64,000 nt of DNA from the NCBI GenBank assembly GCA_965214325.1, contig CBDCBG010000006.1:4030001-4094000 (forward strand), in the 5' to 3' direction. The position numbers and the translations under genes were made by a program. Positions 54,147 through 62,391 of this stretch are shown here, one piece after another. Source of the DNA: JAJEFO01 sp965214325. GTDB taxonomy: Bacteria > Pseudomonadota > Alphaproteobacteria > Rhodobacterales > Rhodobacteraceae. Below the pieces are notes generated by a model. The model saw only the letters and a program-made list of their open reading frames with translations, was not told the DNA's origin and ran no database searches. Each line of letters begins with the position of its first letter. Positions within the stretch are counted from its first letter, which is position 1.

Positions 54147-55984
54147 GGGTGTAACCCAGTTTTGTTGTTTACGCCGCCAGGGCCCGGTTTGCGTTCCAGT
54201 CCAGGTAGTCGGCCCACCGGTTGTTGTGCAGGCATGCCTTGATGGCCATGAGGCGATTGGCACCGGCCTTGGTCCAGTGGCTTCCCGGCTGCTTAAGGCG
54301 CTTGCCGACGAGTTGCCGGCCCAGGCTTTCGACCACGCCGGAGCCGACCTGCATGCCTCGCCTGATATACTGGTCGTATTGCATGCGGTCCTGGTTGTTC
54401 CGGTAGTAGTCGATGCAGGCAGCCACATCCTTGCCCCGGTCCCGGAATGGCTCAAGCCAGGCAATGACCTCGTGCACGCGCCCAGCCTTCAGTTCATCCC
54501 TGATTTCCTCGATGCGCCGTTTCCGCTCGCCCTGGTCCGCAACCAGCACCTTGAGGGCGTCGCCAGCATAGTCCAGCGCGTGCCACAGATCCAGCACATA
54601 GGTGATCCTCGGCCCGGGCAGCATCTCCTGGCAGACATTGACGATCCACGTCGCCCCGTCCGAGAGCACGACGACCTCCTCGGCATCGCCGAGCCCGGTG
54701 CGATGTATCAGCCGTCCGAGGCGGGCGGCAAAGTCGGAACGGGCGCTCACGCCGCCGATGGCGGCAGCGCTGTCGATGGCGGCGCTGACAGTCTCGCTGC
54801 CCTTGTCCTTCGTGACCTCGCCGGTCTTCGGGCTCCGCCCCTGGGCGGTATATGCGATCACCACCTTCGCCTCCCGGGTCTTCGAGCTTCCATCCTCCTG
54901 CTTGCCGCGGATGCCTTTCGTCTCCTCTTGGCGCATCGGCACCCCGGTGCCGTCCATGGCAAGATATTGCCGACTGGCCGCCGGTGCCGCACCTTCCACG
55001 ATCACCCGCTCGAATTGCTCGACCTTGTTGCCGATTGCCCTGACGCGGCGCTGCAATGCGGATGGCGAGACCAGGACCCCGGCAAGGTTCCTGAGCAGGC
55101 CGGTGGCCGGGGCGTAGCTGCAGATGGCGGCGGCCTCGGCCATGATACTGGTTGCCCCTGCCGTGCAGTTGTCGCCCTCGGCGCCGATCATGCGGTCCAG
55201 GAGGTAGAAGCCACCCCCGCAATCCCGGCAGAGGAAATAGGTGCGGATGATCTCGACATCACCGAGCCGGGTGGTGAAGGTCTTGGCGGCCCGGCGGTGG
55301 CGGACCATCTTCCTGCCGCAATGCCTGCATTCGGGTGCCTTGAGGGTGGAGTCCACATGTTCGAGAATGACCTTGAGGCCGACGCCGCCATTACCCAGGG
55401 CGCCGTCCCTGAGCGCCCGCTCGATGCTGTCGATGTCGGCACCCTTCTGGCTGGCCGCCCTGACCAGCTTCGGCAACAGCTCGGCATACCGGGTCTCGAC
55501 ATCGGCCATGAGCGCGGCAAGCTCGGCCGAGGGTGCGGCCGGATTGCGGCCGAATTCGGGCAATTCACTGGCGGTGATCTCCCGCCAGCGGACCTCCTTG
55601 CCGTCACGCCAGTAGGCGGTGTAGCCGCCACTCCGGGTGCGGATGACCGGCGGATGCAGCCTGGCATCCTTCGTCGACAGCTTGGCCAGATACTCGACCG
55701 CGTCCGGGTCGCGGCAATCCGTCTTGTTGTCCTGTCGTTCCATGCCTGCCTCTCCTGCTCTCTACTGCTCGGTCCGCCGGCGGGCAGGCGACCGTGTTCC
55801 CCGGTCGTCCCGGCCGTGGCGGCTGTGCCCTTTCAAGGACAATGGAGGCGGCAGTGCAACCCGAAGGCGCAGGAGCGGTGATTCGTGCAGGGTGCAGGCG
55901 GCGGGCGTCCGGTACCGTAGCTGCCTGTCGGAGCAGAACAAAGGGGGCTGAAATCAGCCCAAACAACAAAAGTGGGTTACACCC
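54147..55984 (-). mobile_element. ISKra4-family insertion sequence
   Basis: A 1.84-kb element with 24-bp inverted repeats (54147-54170 and 55961-55984, one mismatch; both begin GGGTGTAACCC) and a perfect 10-bp target duplication gtgcgcgagg at 54137-54146 and 55985-55994. It encodes one transposase. The clean duplication shows a recent, simple insertion into the LysR gene. Confidence 0.92.
54169..55743 (-). CDS. ISKra4-family transposase
   Basis: A 524-residue transposase. A zinc-finger-like part has ECRHCGRKMVRHRR and FLCRDCGGGF (paired cysteines, residues 135-185). The catalytic core has AMDGTGVPMRQEETKG (first aspartate), VVVLSDGATWIVN with YVLDLWHALDY, and QVGSGVVESLGRQLVG (final glutamate). 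It is intact and starts at the ATG 55743. The gene stops inside the element's left end. Confidence 0.9.
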   Translation of the reverse strand: MERQDNKTDCRDPDAVEYLAKLSTKDARLHPPVIRTRSGGYTAYWRDGKEVRWREITASELPEFGRNPAAPSAELAALMADVETRYAELLPKLVRAASQKGADIDSIERALRDGALGNGGVGLKVILEHVDSTLKAPECRHCGRKMVRHRRAAKTFTTRLGDVEIIRTYFLCRDCGGGFYLLDRMIGAEGDNCTAGATSIMAEAAAICSYAPATGLLRNLAGVLVSPSALQRRVRAIGNKVEQFERVIVEGAAPAASRQYLAMDGTGVPMRQEETKGIRGKQEDGSSKTREAKVVIAYTAQGRSPKTGEVTKDKGSETVSAAIDSAAAIGGVSARSDFAARLGRLIHRTGLGDAEEVVVLSDGATWIVNVCQEMLPGPRITYVLDLWHALDYAGDALKVLVADQGERKRRIEEIRDELKAGRVHEVIAWLEPFRDRGKDVAACIDYYRNNQDRMQYDQYIRRGMQVGSGVVESLGRQLVGKRLKQPGSHWTKAGANRLMAIKACLHNNRWADYLDWNANRALAA

Positions 55985-56521
55985 GTGCGCGAGGCCTATT
56001 CGGGTGAGTTGTCCCGTCAGGTTCTTGCGGGCGAACTGGATTTTGCGGTCGTGCCCGCGTTCGATGCCGACATGCGGCTGCGTGCGAACCTGATGGGGAC
56101 GGATCGGGAATACCTGGTTGTCTCCTGCGAGAGCGAAATTCTTGCGGACCGTCCTGTGCGGCTGGCGGACCTTCCGCCCTTGAACCTGGTGTTGCCCAAC
56201 CGAGAGAACGTCCGGCGGCGCAAGATCGATCAGTACCTCGCCACTCACGGGATCGAGACCGGACGCCTGATGGAGCTCGATTCCATGTTCACGACGCTCA
56301 GCCTTGTCGCCCGTTCCGATTGGGCGACGATCCTGCCAGGGATCCTGTGCCTGCCCGATCTGGAGGGCAGCCGGCGCCGGGTGATCTCGGTCACCGGGCC
56401 GGAACTGACTGTCGACTATTTGCGGATTGAACCGAGATCGGTGCCGCTCAGCGACGCGGGCCAGGCATTCTACAATGTTCTTCATGACGAACTCAGGACC
56501 GCGCTGGACGAACTCGACTAG
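55985..56521 (+). pseudogene. LysR-family regulator, C-terminal part
   Basis: Continues the broken regulator after one copy of the duplicated target: VREAYSGELSRQVLAGELDF and the substrate-binding domain with VLPNRENVRRRKID and SDWATILPGIL, ending at a normal stop. A GTG at 55985 opens the fragment but it lacks the DNA-binding part. Confidence 0.88.
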
Positions 56522-56643
56522 GGAATTGCCGCGCCGCGCCACCAACTATCCGGAAACCTGATGGGGGCCATGAGCAACCATCATTTTCGCTGGGCCGGCG
56601 CGTGATAGATAAACCCACTGGAAAGAGTCGCTCGGAGGTCCAG

Positions 56644-57738
56644 ATGGAGCTGTCATTCTTCACTATGCCGATCCACCCGTTGGGCAAGCCCGTTTCGCAA
56701 TGCATCGCGGAGGATCGAGAGGCGTTTCTTCTGGCCGAAGAGCTGGGTTTTTCCGAGGCCTACTGCGGCGAACACACGACTGATCGGGCAGAGATCATTA
56801 CCTCGACAGTCGCCTTTCTCGCGAGCCTCGCCTATGAGACGAAATCGATCCGTCTCGGCACTGGCACCGTGAACCTGCCGAACTCGCACCCCGCCCGCGT
56901 GGCGGCCGAAGTGGCGATGCTCGATCACATGCTGGAAGGCCGACTCAACTTCGGCATCTCGCCCGGCGGGCTGATGTCGGATGCAGAGGTGTTCGGAAAT
57001 CTCGACCGGGATCGCAACGCCATGTTCGTCGAATGCATCGACATGGTGCTCGACATCTGGACAGGCGAGGCGCCCTACAACCTGGCAGGCGAGTTCTACG
57101 AGGTCTCGACCGAGCGCACCTTGATGCCCGAGATCGGACAGGGAGTGATCCCCAAGCCCTACCAGGATCCACACCCGCCCATCGTCGGCACTGCAGTCGC
57201 GCCTTTCTCCAAGGGTGTCACCGCAATGGCTGCGCGCGGCTGGGATCCGATTTCGGCAAACTTCCTGCTGCCCAAATGGGTCGCCACGCACGGGCCGAAC
57301 TATGCCGAAGGCTGCGAGCAGGGCGGACGTCCGGTCAACTTCAGCAATTGGCGGGTGGCCAAGAGCATCTGCGTCGCCGACGACATGGCGACAGCGCGCG
57401 CCTACGCCCGCGATCCGGACAGCCCGTATGTCCACTATTTCTCGCAGCTTCTGACGAAGCTGGGGGCGGGCGGCCGCATGAACCTCTTCAAGGAGGATCA
57501 GAACATGCCCGATAGCGCCGTGACTCTCGACAACTTGGTGGGCCAGCTGGTGATTTATGGCGATCCACCGTCTGTGGCGGAGCAGATCCTCGAGTTTCGC
57601 GAGCAGGTCGGTGATTTCGGACACCTGATCTATGCGGGTCACGACTGGGCGGATCGCGAGTTGGGCCGCCGGTCGATGATCCTGATGGCCGAAGAGGTCA
57701 TGCCGCGGATCAACGGCGCAATCGCCGCCGCCGCATGA
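56644..57738 (+). CDS. LLM class flavin-dependent oxidoreductase
   Basis: A 364-residue luciferase-like monooxygenase (TIM barrel using reduced FMN). Seen are MELSFFTMPIHPLGKP at the start, EELGFSEAYCGEHTTD, IRLGTGTVNLPNSHPARVAAE (as two motifs, RLGTGTVNLP and HPARVAAEVAMLD) and GRLNFGISPGGL. An ggagg site fits the ATG at 56644. It overlaps the hydrolase gene by four bases. The flavin reductase at 53145 can supply FMNH2. Confidence 0.9.
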   Translation: MELSFFTMPIHPLGKPVSQCIAEDREAFLLAEELGFSEAYCGEHTTDRAEIITSTVAFLASLAYETKSIRLGTGTVNLPNSHPARVAAEVAMLDHMLEGRLNFGISPGGLMSDAEVFGNLDRDRNAMFVECIDMVLDIWTGEAPYNLAGEFYEVSTERTLMPEIGQGVIPKPYQDPHPPIVGTAVAPFSKGVTAMAARGWDPISANFLLPKWVATHGPNYAEGCEQGGRPVNFSNWRVAKSICVADDMATARAYARDPDSPYVHYFSQLLTKLGAGGRMNLFKEDQNMPDSAVTLDNLVGQLVIYGDPPSVAEQILEFREQVGDFGHLIYAGHDWADRELGRRSMILMAEEVMPRINGAIAAAA

Positions 57739-58532
57739 GCGCGGCAGGCATCCTCCAGGTTCGGGACGGCACACGGATTTCCTATTCTGTGTCGGGACGC
57801 GGACCTTGGCTGATCCTGTCGAATTCGCTGGCAACCGATCGTGGCATGTGGCGCCTCCAGCTTGCGGAACTGCAGTCGCGCTTCACTGTGCTTTGCTACG
57901 ACACGCGCGGTCACGGGCAGAGCAGCGTCAGCGACGAGGAATACCGCTTCGATACGCTTGCAGCCGATGTCGTCGCCTTGATGGACCATCTCGACGTCGA
58001 TCGAGCGAATTTCATGGGGCTGTCGATGGGAGGCATGACCGGACTGGCGCTCGCGCTCGCGGATCCCGACAGGGTTGAGCGCGTGGTCTGCTGCGACGCG
58101 CGGGCAGACGCGCCGGACGGCTACAAGGCGATGTGGGACGACAACATCGCACTCTCGGAATCCAGCGGCATGGATGCCGTGGCGGATCGCACGATGCCAC
58201 GGTGGTTCTCGCCGGCATTCCATGCCGATCCCGCAAATGCATCATTGTTGGCCTCGATTCGGAACATGATCCTGCGAACGCCGCCCGAAGGCTATCGCAA
58301 GGCGGCACGCTGCTTGCAGACTCTCGACCTGTTGCGGTCGCTCGATCAGGTCAGCCTGCCTGTGCAATTCATCGTGGGCGAGCAGGACCCTGCGGCCACT
58401 TTGTCCGTGGTTCAGGAAATGGCCGACCGCGTGTCCGGAGCGCAGGTGCAAGTCATTCCGGGGGCCGCGCATCTGTCCAATCTGGAAAACCCTGACGCGT
58501 TTCTTGCAGCGTCACTGGCGCAGCTGACCTGA
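57735..58532 (+). CDS. Alpha/beta hydrolase, 3-oxoadipate enol-lactonase-like
   Basis: A 265-residue alpha/beta hydrolase of the PcaD-like group. The nucleophile elbow is GLSMGG (serine near residue 95), the acid lies in GEQDPAA and the histidine in PGAAHLSNLE. The oxyanion region follows ILSNSLATD. The ATG overlaps the stop of the LLM gene (ATGA). It may open a lactone or ester formed by the monooxygenase; the substrate is unknown. Confidence 0.88.
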   Translation: MSAAGILQVRDGTRISYSVSGRGPWLILSNSLATDRGMWRLQLAELQSRFTVLCYDTRGHGQSSVSDEEYRFDTLAADVVALMDHLDVDRANFMGLSMGGMTGLALALADPDRVERVVCCDARADAPDGYKAMWDDNIALSESSGMDAVADRTMPRWFSPAFHADPANASLLASIRNMILRTPPEGYRKAARCLQTLDLLRSLDQVSLPVQFIVGEQDPAATLSVVQEMADRVSGAQVQVIPGAAHLSNLENPDAFLAASLAQLT

Positions 58533-58926
58533 CCGTCGAAGTTGGTGCCGTCGGGCGGAATTCCACAAGACCGGGCATCTGTTCGTTCAGCGTGATGATG
58601 GCGCCGACCTCGCTCGCACGCGTTTCCTCGACGCCATTGCACGGCTTCAATGCGGATCTGGTCGCAGGATGCATTGAGGTCGTGGTCGAATGGGTTGAGG
58701 CCATGTACATTAGCTCGCCCGTCGTCCGCTGCGCCCGTGAGGCCTTGCAGTCGAAAGCGAGTTCCGTGTTCCCGCCGTCCCGGACTTCCAGCCAGGCCTG
58801 CAGCTGGCCGCCGGACTGGTCCGAGTGGATCCCGATCATGATGTCCCGAGCTGCCGGCAGGCCGGGCAGTTCCTGCTGTCCGTCGCGGCCGGCATCGTGA
58901 ACCGGTTGGGTCCGGGGTTCGCAATC
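58533..58926. other. Gap with an unidentified coding-like stretch
   Basis: No gene could be named. The minus strand contains a long open stretch with IHSDQSGGQLQAWLEVRDGG and VGAIITLNEQMPGLVEF that may be the end of a gene cut off by the ISAs1-like copy at 58927. No family was recognised. Confidence 0.3.
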
Positions 58927-59060
58927 CAGGGCCATCCCACGCTCAATCCGTTTGATTTTTCTTGACGTCGGGCATCCCCGCGTTGCACGCGCGCGTCCGT
59001 TCGCGGGAGCGTCAGCGGCTTTCTCCGGCGTTCCCGCGCAACATGCGCGACGCTCGCGGC

Positions 59061-59195
59061 ATGTCGGTCCGCAATCGCATGGAGGCGCGCCCGGTTCGCC
59101 GGGAAGCTCCCGAAGGGTTCTCGCTGTCCGAGGTCGAGGTCCGCCTGGCGACGCCGGTGGAGCGCCCGCTCCGGGACGCCCTCGACGGAATCTAC
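59061..59195 (+). pseudogene. DUF4338-ISAs1 transposase copy 2, N-terminal fragment
   Basis: Forty-five codons from MSVRNRMEARPVRREAPEGF through SLSEVEVRLATPVERPLRD, similar to copy 1 at 23451. This is the start of the DruA-like domain. It is cut by the left repeat of the IS66-like element. Confidence 0.75.
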
Positions 59196-59290
59196 GTAAG
59201 CGGTTAAAGGACGGCGTTCTGCTTGCGTCTTGATTTCGTCGGCCCTCGCGCGAGAGCATCCGATCCATTGATCCTGATCGGAGTTTCTTC

Positions 59291-59590
59291 ATGACAAACG
59301 ATGTATCGGCGACGGGCGCTGCCCGCCCCGTCCGCAAGAACCGGAGCGAGGCCGAGTGGCAGACCTTGATGGAGGATTTCGAGCGCTGGGACGGTTCTCA
59401 GGTCAGCTTCTGCGAGTCCCGCGGGGTGTCGGTGAAGTCGTTCCAGAGCTGGCGCCGCAAGCGCGGCCTGGCCGGCCGGGCGACCGCGGGCAGGCGCGGC
59501 TTCGTCGAGATCGCGACGGGGACGGAACGGGGCTGGGACGTCGAGCTGTCGCTCGGCGACGGGGTCACGCTCCGTCTGCGGCGGTCCTGA
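59291..59590 (+). CDS. tnpA: IS66 family accessory protein TnpA
   Basis: A 99-residue protein with the IS66 TnpA helix-turn-helix (EWQTLMEDFERWDGSQVSFC, then SRGVSVKSFQSWRRK) and a C-terminal part with VEIATGTERGWDVELSLGDG and TLRLRR. It is needed for transposition together with TnpB. Its stop overlaps the tnpB start (TGATG), so the two are coupled. Confidence 0.88.
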   Translation: MTNDVSATGAARPVRKNRSEAEWQTLMEDFERWDGSQVSFCESRGVSVKSFQSWRRKRGLAGRATAGRRGFVEIATGTERGWDVELSLGDGVTLRLRRS

Positions 59591-61616
59591 TGCTCGGCGG
59601 CTGGCCGGCGGGCGGCATCTGGCTGTCGACGGAACCGGCGGACATGCGCCGCAGCTTCGACGGACTGGGCGCGCTGGTCGCGACCCATCTCGGGGAGAAC
59701 CCGGCCAGCGGGCGCTGGTACGTGTTCGTCAACCGCCGCCGGACGATGGTGAAGGTGCTCGGCTTCGAGCATGGCGGGTTCTTCATCTGGGCCAAGCGCC
59801 TGGAGCAGGGCCTGTTCGCGTCGCCCCCGGCGCTGGCACGGGGACGGAAGTCGCTGTCGCTGTCGCGGACCGAGCTCTCTGCGCTTCTGGACGGGATCGA
59901 CATCACCGTCCGGCGCCACCGCAAGCGCTGTCCCGCCCCGGTCGCGGCGGCGTGAAGCCTGCCCGCCGTGACGGCCGCGACGTCGGACGTCATCGGGCTG
60001 TCGGCGAACAGCGTCTTCCACCGCCTCGGCGTCAGTTCTTCGATCCGGCTGGCCGGATGGGTGTCGATGCGCAGCAGGACGTCGGTCAACCAGACGCGGG
60101 GATCGACGTCCTGCATCCGGCAGGTGGCGAGCATGGCGTTCATGATCCCTATGAACTCTCCGCCGATCTCGGTCCACGCGAACATCCAATTCCGCTGGCC
60201 GAGCTTGGCGCCGCGCAACTTGTTCTCGACCTGGTTGGTGTCCGGCGGCACGTCCGGGTCGCCCAGGAACACCTCGAGCGTGGCCCTTCGCTCGACGGCG
60301 TAGCCGATCGCCTTGCGGACCGGGTGCTTCGGCGTCAGCGCCGGATCCTCCAGCGTCCGCTCGCACCAGTCCCGGAACCTGTCGACCGCCTTGCGCGACC
60401 GGGTCCGCCGCGCGACCAGCCGCTCGGCCCGCGGCCGGCCGTCGATCTCCTTCTCGATCCGGCAGATGGCGCCGATCAGCTTCAGCGCTTCCCCGGCCAT
60501 CTCCGGGTGATTGTCCTTCTGCTCCCAGAAATTGCGGCGAGAATGGGTCCAGCAGCCCTGATGGGTGACCGCGCCGCCGCGCGCCGCGACATAGGCCTCG
60601 CAGGCGCCGTAGCCGTCGCTCACGAGGGTTCCGGAATACTCGCCGAGGAACTCGGCCGCATGCTCGTGCCGACGGGAGGCGGCGAAGGGGAACACCACCT
60701 CGCCCCGGTCGCCGAGCATCGGCCAGAAGCAGCCCTTCTTCATGCTTCCCGGCTTGCCCGGGTGCCGTCCGGCCCGGATCGGCGTCTCGTCCATCTGGAT
60801 CACGGCGCTTTCCAGCACCGAACGCCACTGCGCGTCGTGGACCGGCTTCAGGAGCGCGATCGCCCGGTTGGCCCACTGGCTCAGAGAGCCCCGGTTCACG
60901 GTGATGCCTCCGGCGGCCAGCATCTGGTGCTGGCGGTGCAGAGGCAGGTGCCAAAGGAACTTGTCGATGAGCATTCCGGCGACGAACGAGACGTCGGCGG
61001 CACTGTTCTTGAACACGCTCTCGCGGGCCGGGGCGCTGACGAGGGCGCCGGTCTTGCGGATCTTCGCCTTGAGGTAGCGGTAGCGGATGACCACGTGCCG
61101 CCAGTCGAGCGCGGCGACCCGGCAGTGGACGCGCTCCGAGATCACCTCGTAGTCGTCCTCCGACAGGCCCTCTATCTCGGGCGGCGGCACGGTGATGTCG
61201 ATCACCGGGGCGTCCGCGCCGAAGCGCAGCCCGGTGTCGCTGACCGCGTCGCCGCGATCCTTTCTGCGGCCGGCCTTGCCGCCGCGGCGGCTGTCCTGGC
61301 CGTCGGTCCCGTCACTGCCTTCGGATCCAGCCACGCCATCCTTGCGCCGCTCCGAGCGCGAGCCGTACAGGTCGCGTTGCAGCTGGACGATCTGGGCGGT
61401 GAGAGCGGCGATCTGCGTCACGAACCCGGCGATCCGCCCTTCCTGTGCCGCGATCGTCGCGGCCAGCTCGGCGTTGTCCGACGCCAGCCGTCCCGAAAGC
61501 CCGATCAGCGACCGGAGCGCCTCCTCGGCCTCCGGCGGCAGGGTGCCGTCCCCGAGCAGACGGGACAGGTCCCGGCCCAGATCCTCGACCTCGCGAACAT
61601 TGGACGACGCGTTCAT
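59565..61616 (-). CDS. tnpC: IS66 family transposase TnpC, inverted relative to tnpAB
   Basis: A 683-residue frame. The N-terminal leucine-rich helix region and QRDLYGSRSERR are followed by a zinc-binding-like part (ISERVHCRVAALD) and the DDE core: IQMDETPIRAG, VSDGYGACEAY, GCWTHSRRNFWE and DTNQVENKLRGAKLGQRNWMF (as NQVENKLRGAKLGQ). The family ends at about TPRRWKTLFAD, near 59990. The remaining ~140 residues are antisense to tnpB, so the native stop seems lost. The ATG overlaps the methyltransferase stop (ATGA). Confidence 0.85.
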   Translation of the reverse strand: MNASSNVREVEDLGRDLSRLLGDGTLPPEAEEALRSLIGLSGRLASDNAELAATIAAQEGRIAGFVTQIAALTAQIVQLQRDLYGSRSERRKDGVAGSEGSDGTDGQDSRRGGKAGRRKDRGDAVSDTGLRFGADAPVIDITVPPPEIEGLSEDDYEVISERVHCRVAALDWRHVVIRYRYLKAKIRKTGALVSAPARESVFKNSAADVSFVAGMLIDKFLWHLPLHRQHQMLAAGGITVNRGSLSQWANRAIALLKPVHDAQWRSVLESAVIQMDETPIRAGRHPGKPGSMKKGCFWPMLGDRGEVVFPFAASRRHEHAAEFLGEYSGTLVSDGYGACEAYVAARGGAVTHQGCWTHSRRNFWEQKDNHPEMAGEALKLIGAICRIEKEIDGRPRAERLVARRTRSRKAVDRFRDWCERTLEDPALTPKHPVRKAIGYAVERRATLEVFLGDPDVPPDTNQVENKLRGAKLGQRNWMFAWTEIGGEFIGIMNAMLATCRMQDVDPRVWLTDVLLRIDTHPASRIEELTPRRWKTLFADSPMTSDVAAVTAGRLHAAATGAGQRLRWRRTVMSIPSRSAESSVRDSDSDFRPRASAGGDANRPCSRRLAQMKNPPCSKPSTFTIVRRRLTNTYQRPLAGFSPRWVATSAPSPSKLRRMSAGSVDSQMPPAGQPPSIRTAADGA
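59590..59955 (+). CDS. tnpB: IS66 family accessory protein TnpB
   Basis: A 121-residue protein of the IS66 Orf2 type. It has IWLSTEPADMRRSFDGLGAL, the NPASGRWYVFVNRRRTMVKVL stretch (as VFVNRRRTMVKVLGFE) and GFFIWAKRLEQGLF. It overlaps tnpA by one base. The tnpC frame runs antisense through nearly the whole gene. Confidence 0.9.
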   Translation: MLGGWPAGGIWLSTEPADMRRSFDGLGALVATHLGENPASGRWYVFVNRRRTMVKVLGFEHGGFFIWAKRLEQGLFASPPALARGRKSLSLSRTELSALLDGIDITVRRHRKRCPAPVAAA

Positions 61617-62278
61617 TCCCCGGCCTCGACGGCCATGACCGCCGCCAGCACCGCGAGCCGCTCGCCCGGCGGCATCGCCCGGTAGCGCCGCGCCCACCTC
61701 TCTGCGTTGCGCTTGATGCGCTGGCGGTCGGTGAAGTTCCTGCCCGCACAGGCGTGCCAGTGCGGCCGGCCCGGCGCGAAGTTGAACCACAGCTTCTCGG
61801 TGACGACGCAGGCCTGGTTGTTGACCTGGACCTCGAGCGAGCGCCAGCCGTCCAGGTGCGCGTCGTAGAGCGCCGAAGGATAGCCGGAGACCATCACCTG
61901 GCACGGCAGCGACTTCAGGATGCCGAGAAGCTCGACATGGTCGTCGTCCGTGCAGTCGAAGCGGTAGCGGCGCTGCGACCTGCGCGTCGACTGCACGTAG
62001 GGCGGGTCGCAGCAGACCAGCTCGCGGCCCTGGAAGTCGAAGCCGGACAGGAAGCGGTGGGCGCAGCCATGGTGGAGCTCGACGGGGTAGTCGCATCTGA
62101 AGTCGTCGATCGCCCGGCGGTTGAGGTCGATGCCGATGCTGCGCTGCGCGGGCGGCTTGCGCTTCATGATCGCGCCGCCACCCAAGTGCGATTCGATGAA
62201 CAGGTCATGCACGGGCATGGCGCTCACGATTGCCTGCGAGAGCCCGGTCGTCCCCTTGGATCCATGCCATTCCGCCAT
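61613..62278 (-). CDS. D12-class adenine-specific DNA methyltransferase inside the IS66-like element
   Basis: A 221-residue N6-adenine methyltransferase. Motif I is FIESHLGGGAI (27-37) and the catalytic motif IV is CCDPPYV (DPPY 91-94). The region KSLPCQVMVSGYPSALYD and the NFAPG segment follow as in Dam-like D12 enzymes. It would methylate adenine in a short DNA site using SAM. The ATG at 62278 has ggagg six bases ahead. Its stop overlaps the tnpC start, so the two are coupled. No restriction partner is present. Confidence 0.88.
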   Translation of the reverse strand: MAEWHGSKGTTGLSQAIVSAMPVHDLFIESHLGGGAIMKRKPPAQRSIGIDLNRRAIDDFRCDYPVELHHGCAHRFLSGFDFQGRELVCCDPPYVQSTRRSQRRYRFDCTDDDHVELLGILKSLPCQVMVSGYPSALYDAHLDGWRSLEVQVNNQACVVTEKLWFNFAPGRPHWHACAGRNFTDRQRIKRNAERWARRYRAMPPGERLAVLAAVMAVEAGE

Positions 62279-62391
62279 CGCCGCCTCCGAAGTGATTCGC
62301 ACCGACGGCAGATCACTAGAACGGGCAGGCTATGATGTCAAACGCAAATCCGGCCCGGATCGGGCCTCGACGTCGTACTTTAACCGCTTAC

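Larger units (their letters stand above)
59196..62391. mobile_element. IS66-like element with inverted tnpC and a DNA methyltransferase
   Basis: A 3.2-kb unit bounded by 21-bp inverted repeats (59196-59216 and 62371-62391, two mismatches; both start GTAAGCGGTTAAAG as IS66 ends do). tnpA and tnpB are on the plus strand; tnpC and a methyltransferase gene are on the minus strand and converge on tnpB. The normal IS66 order is tnpA-tnpB-tnpC on one strand. No 8-bp target duplication is visible. Confidence 0.82.

Noticed and set aside
61613..62278. Restriction-modification system
   Set aside because: Only a methyltransferase is present; its neighbour is tnpC and no endonuclease gene is nearby.
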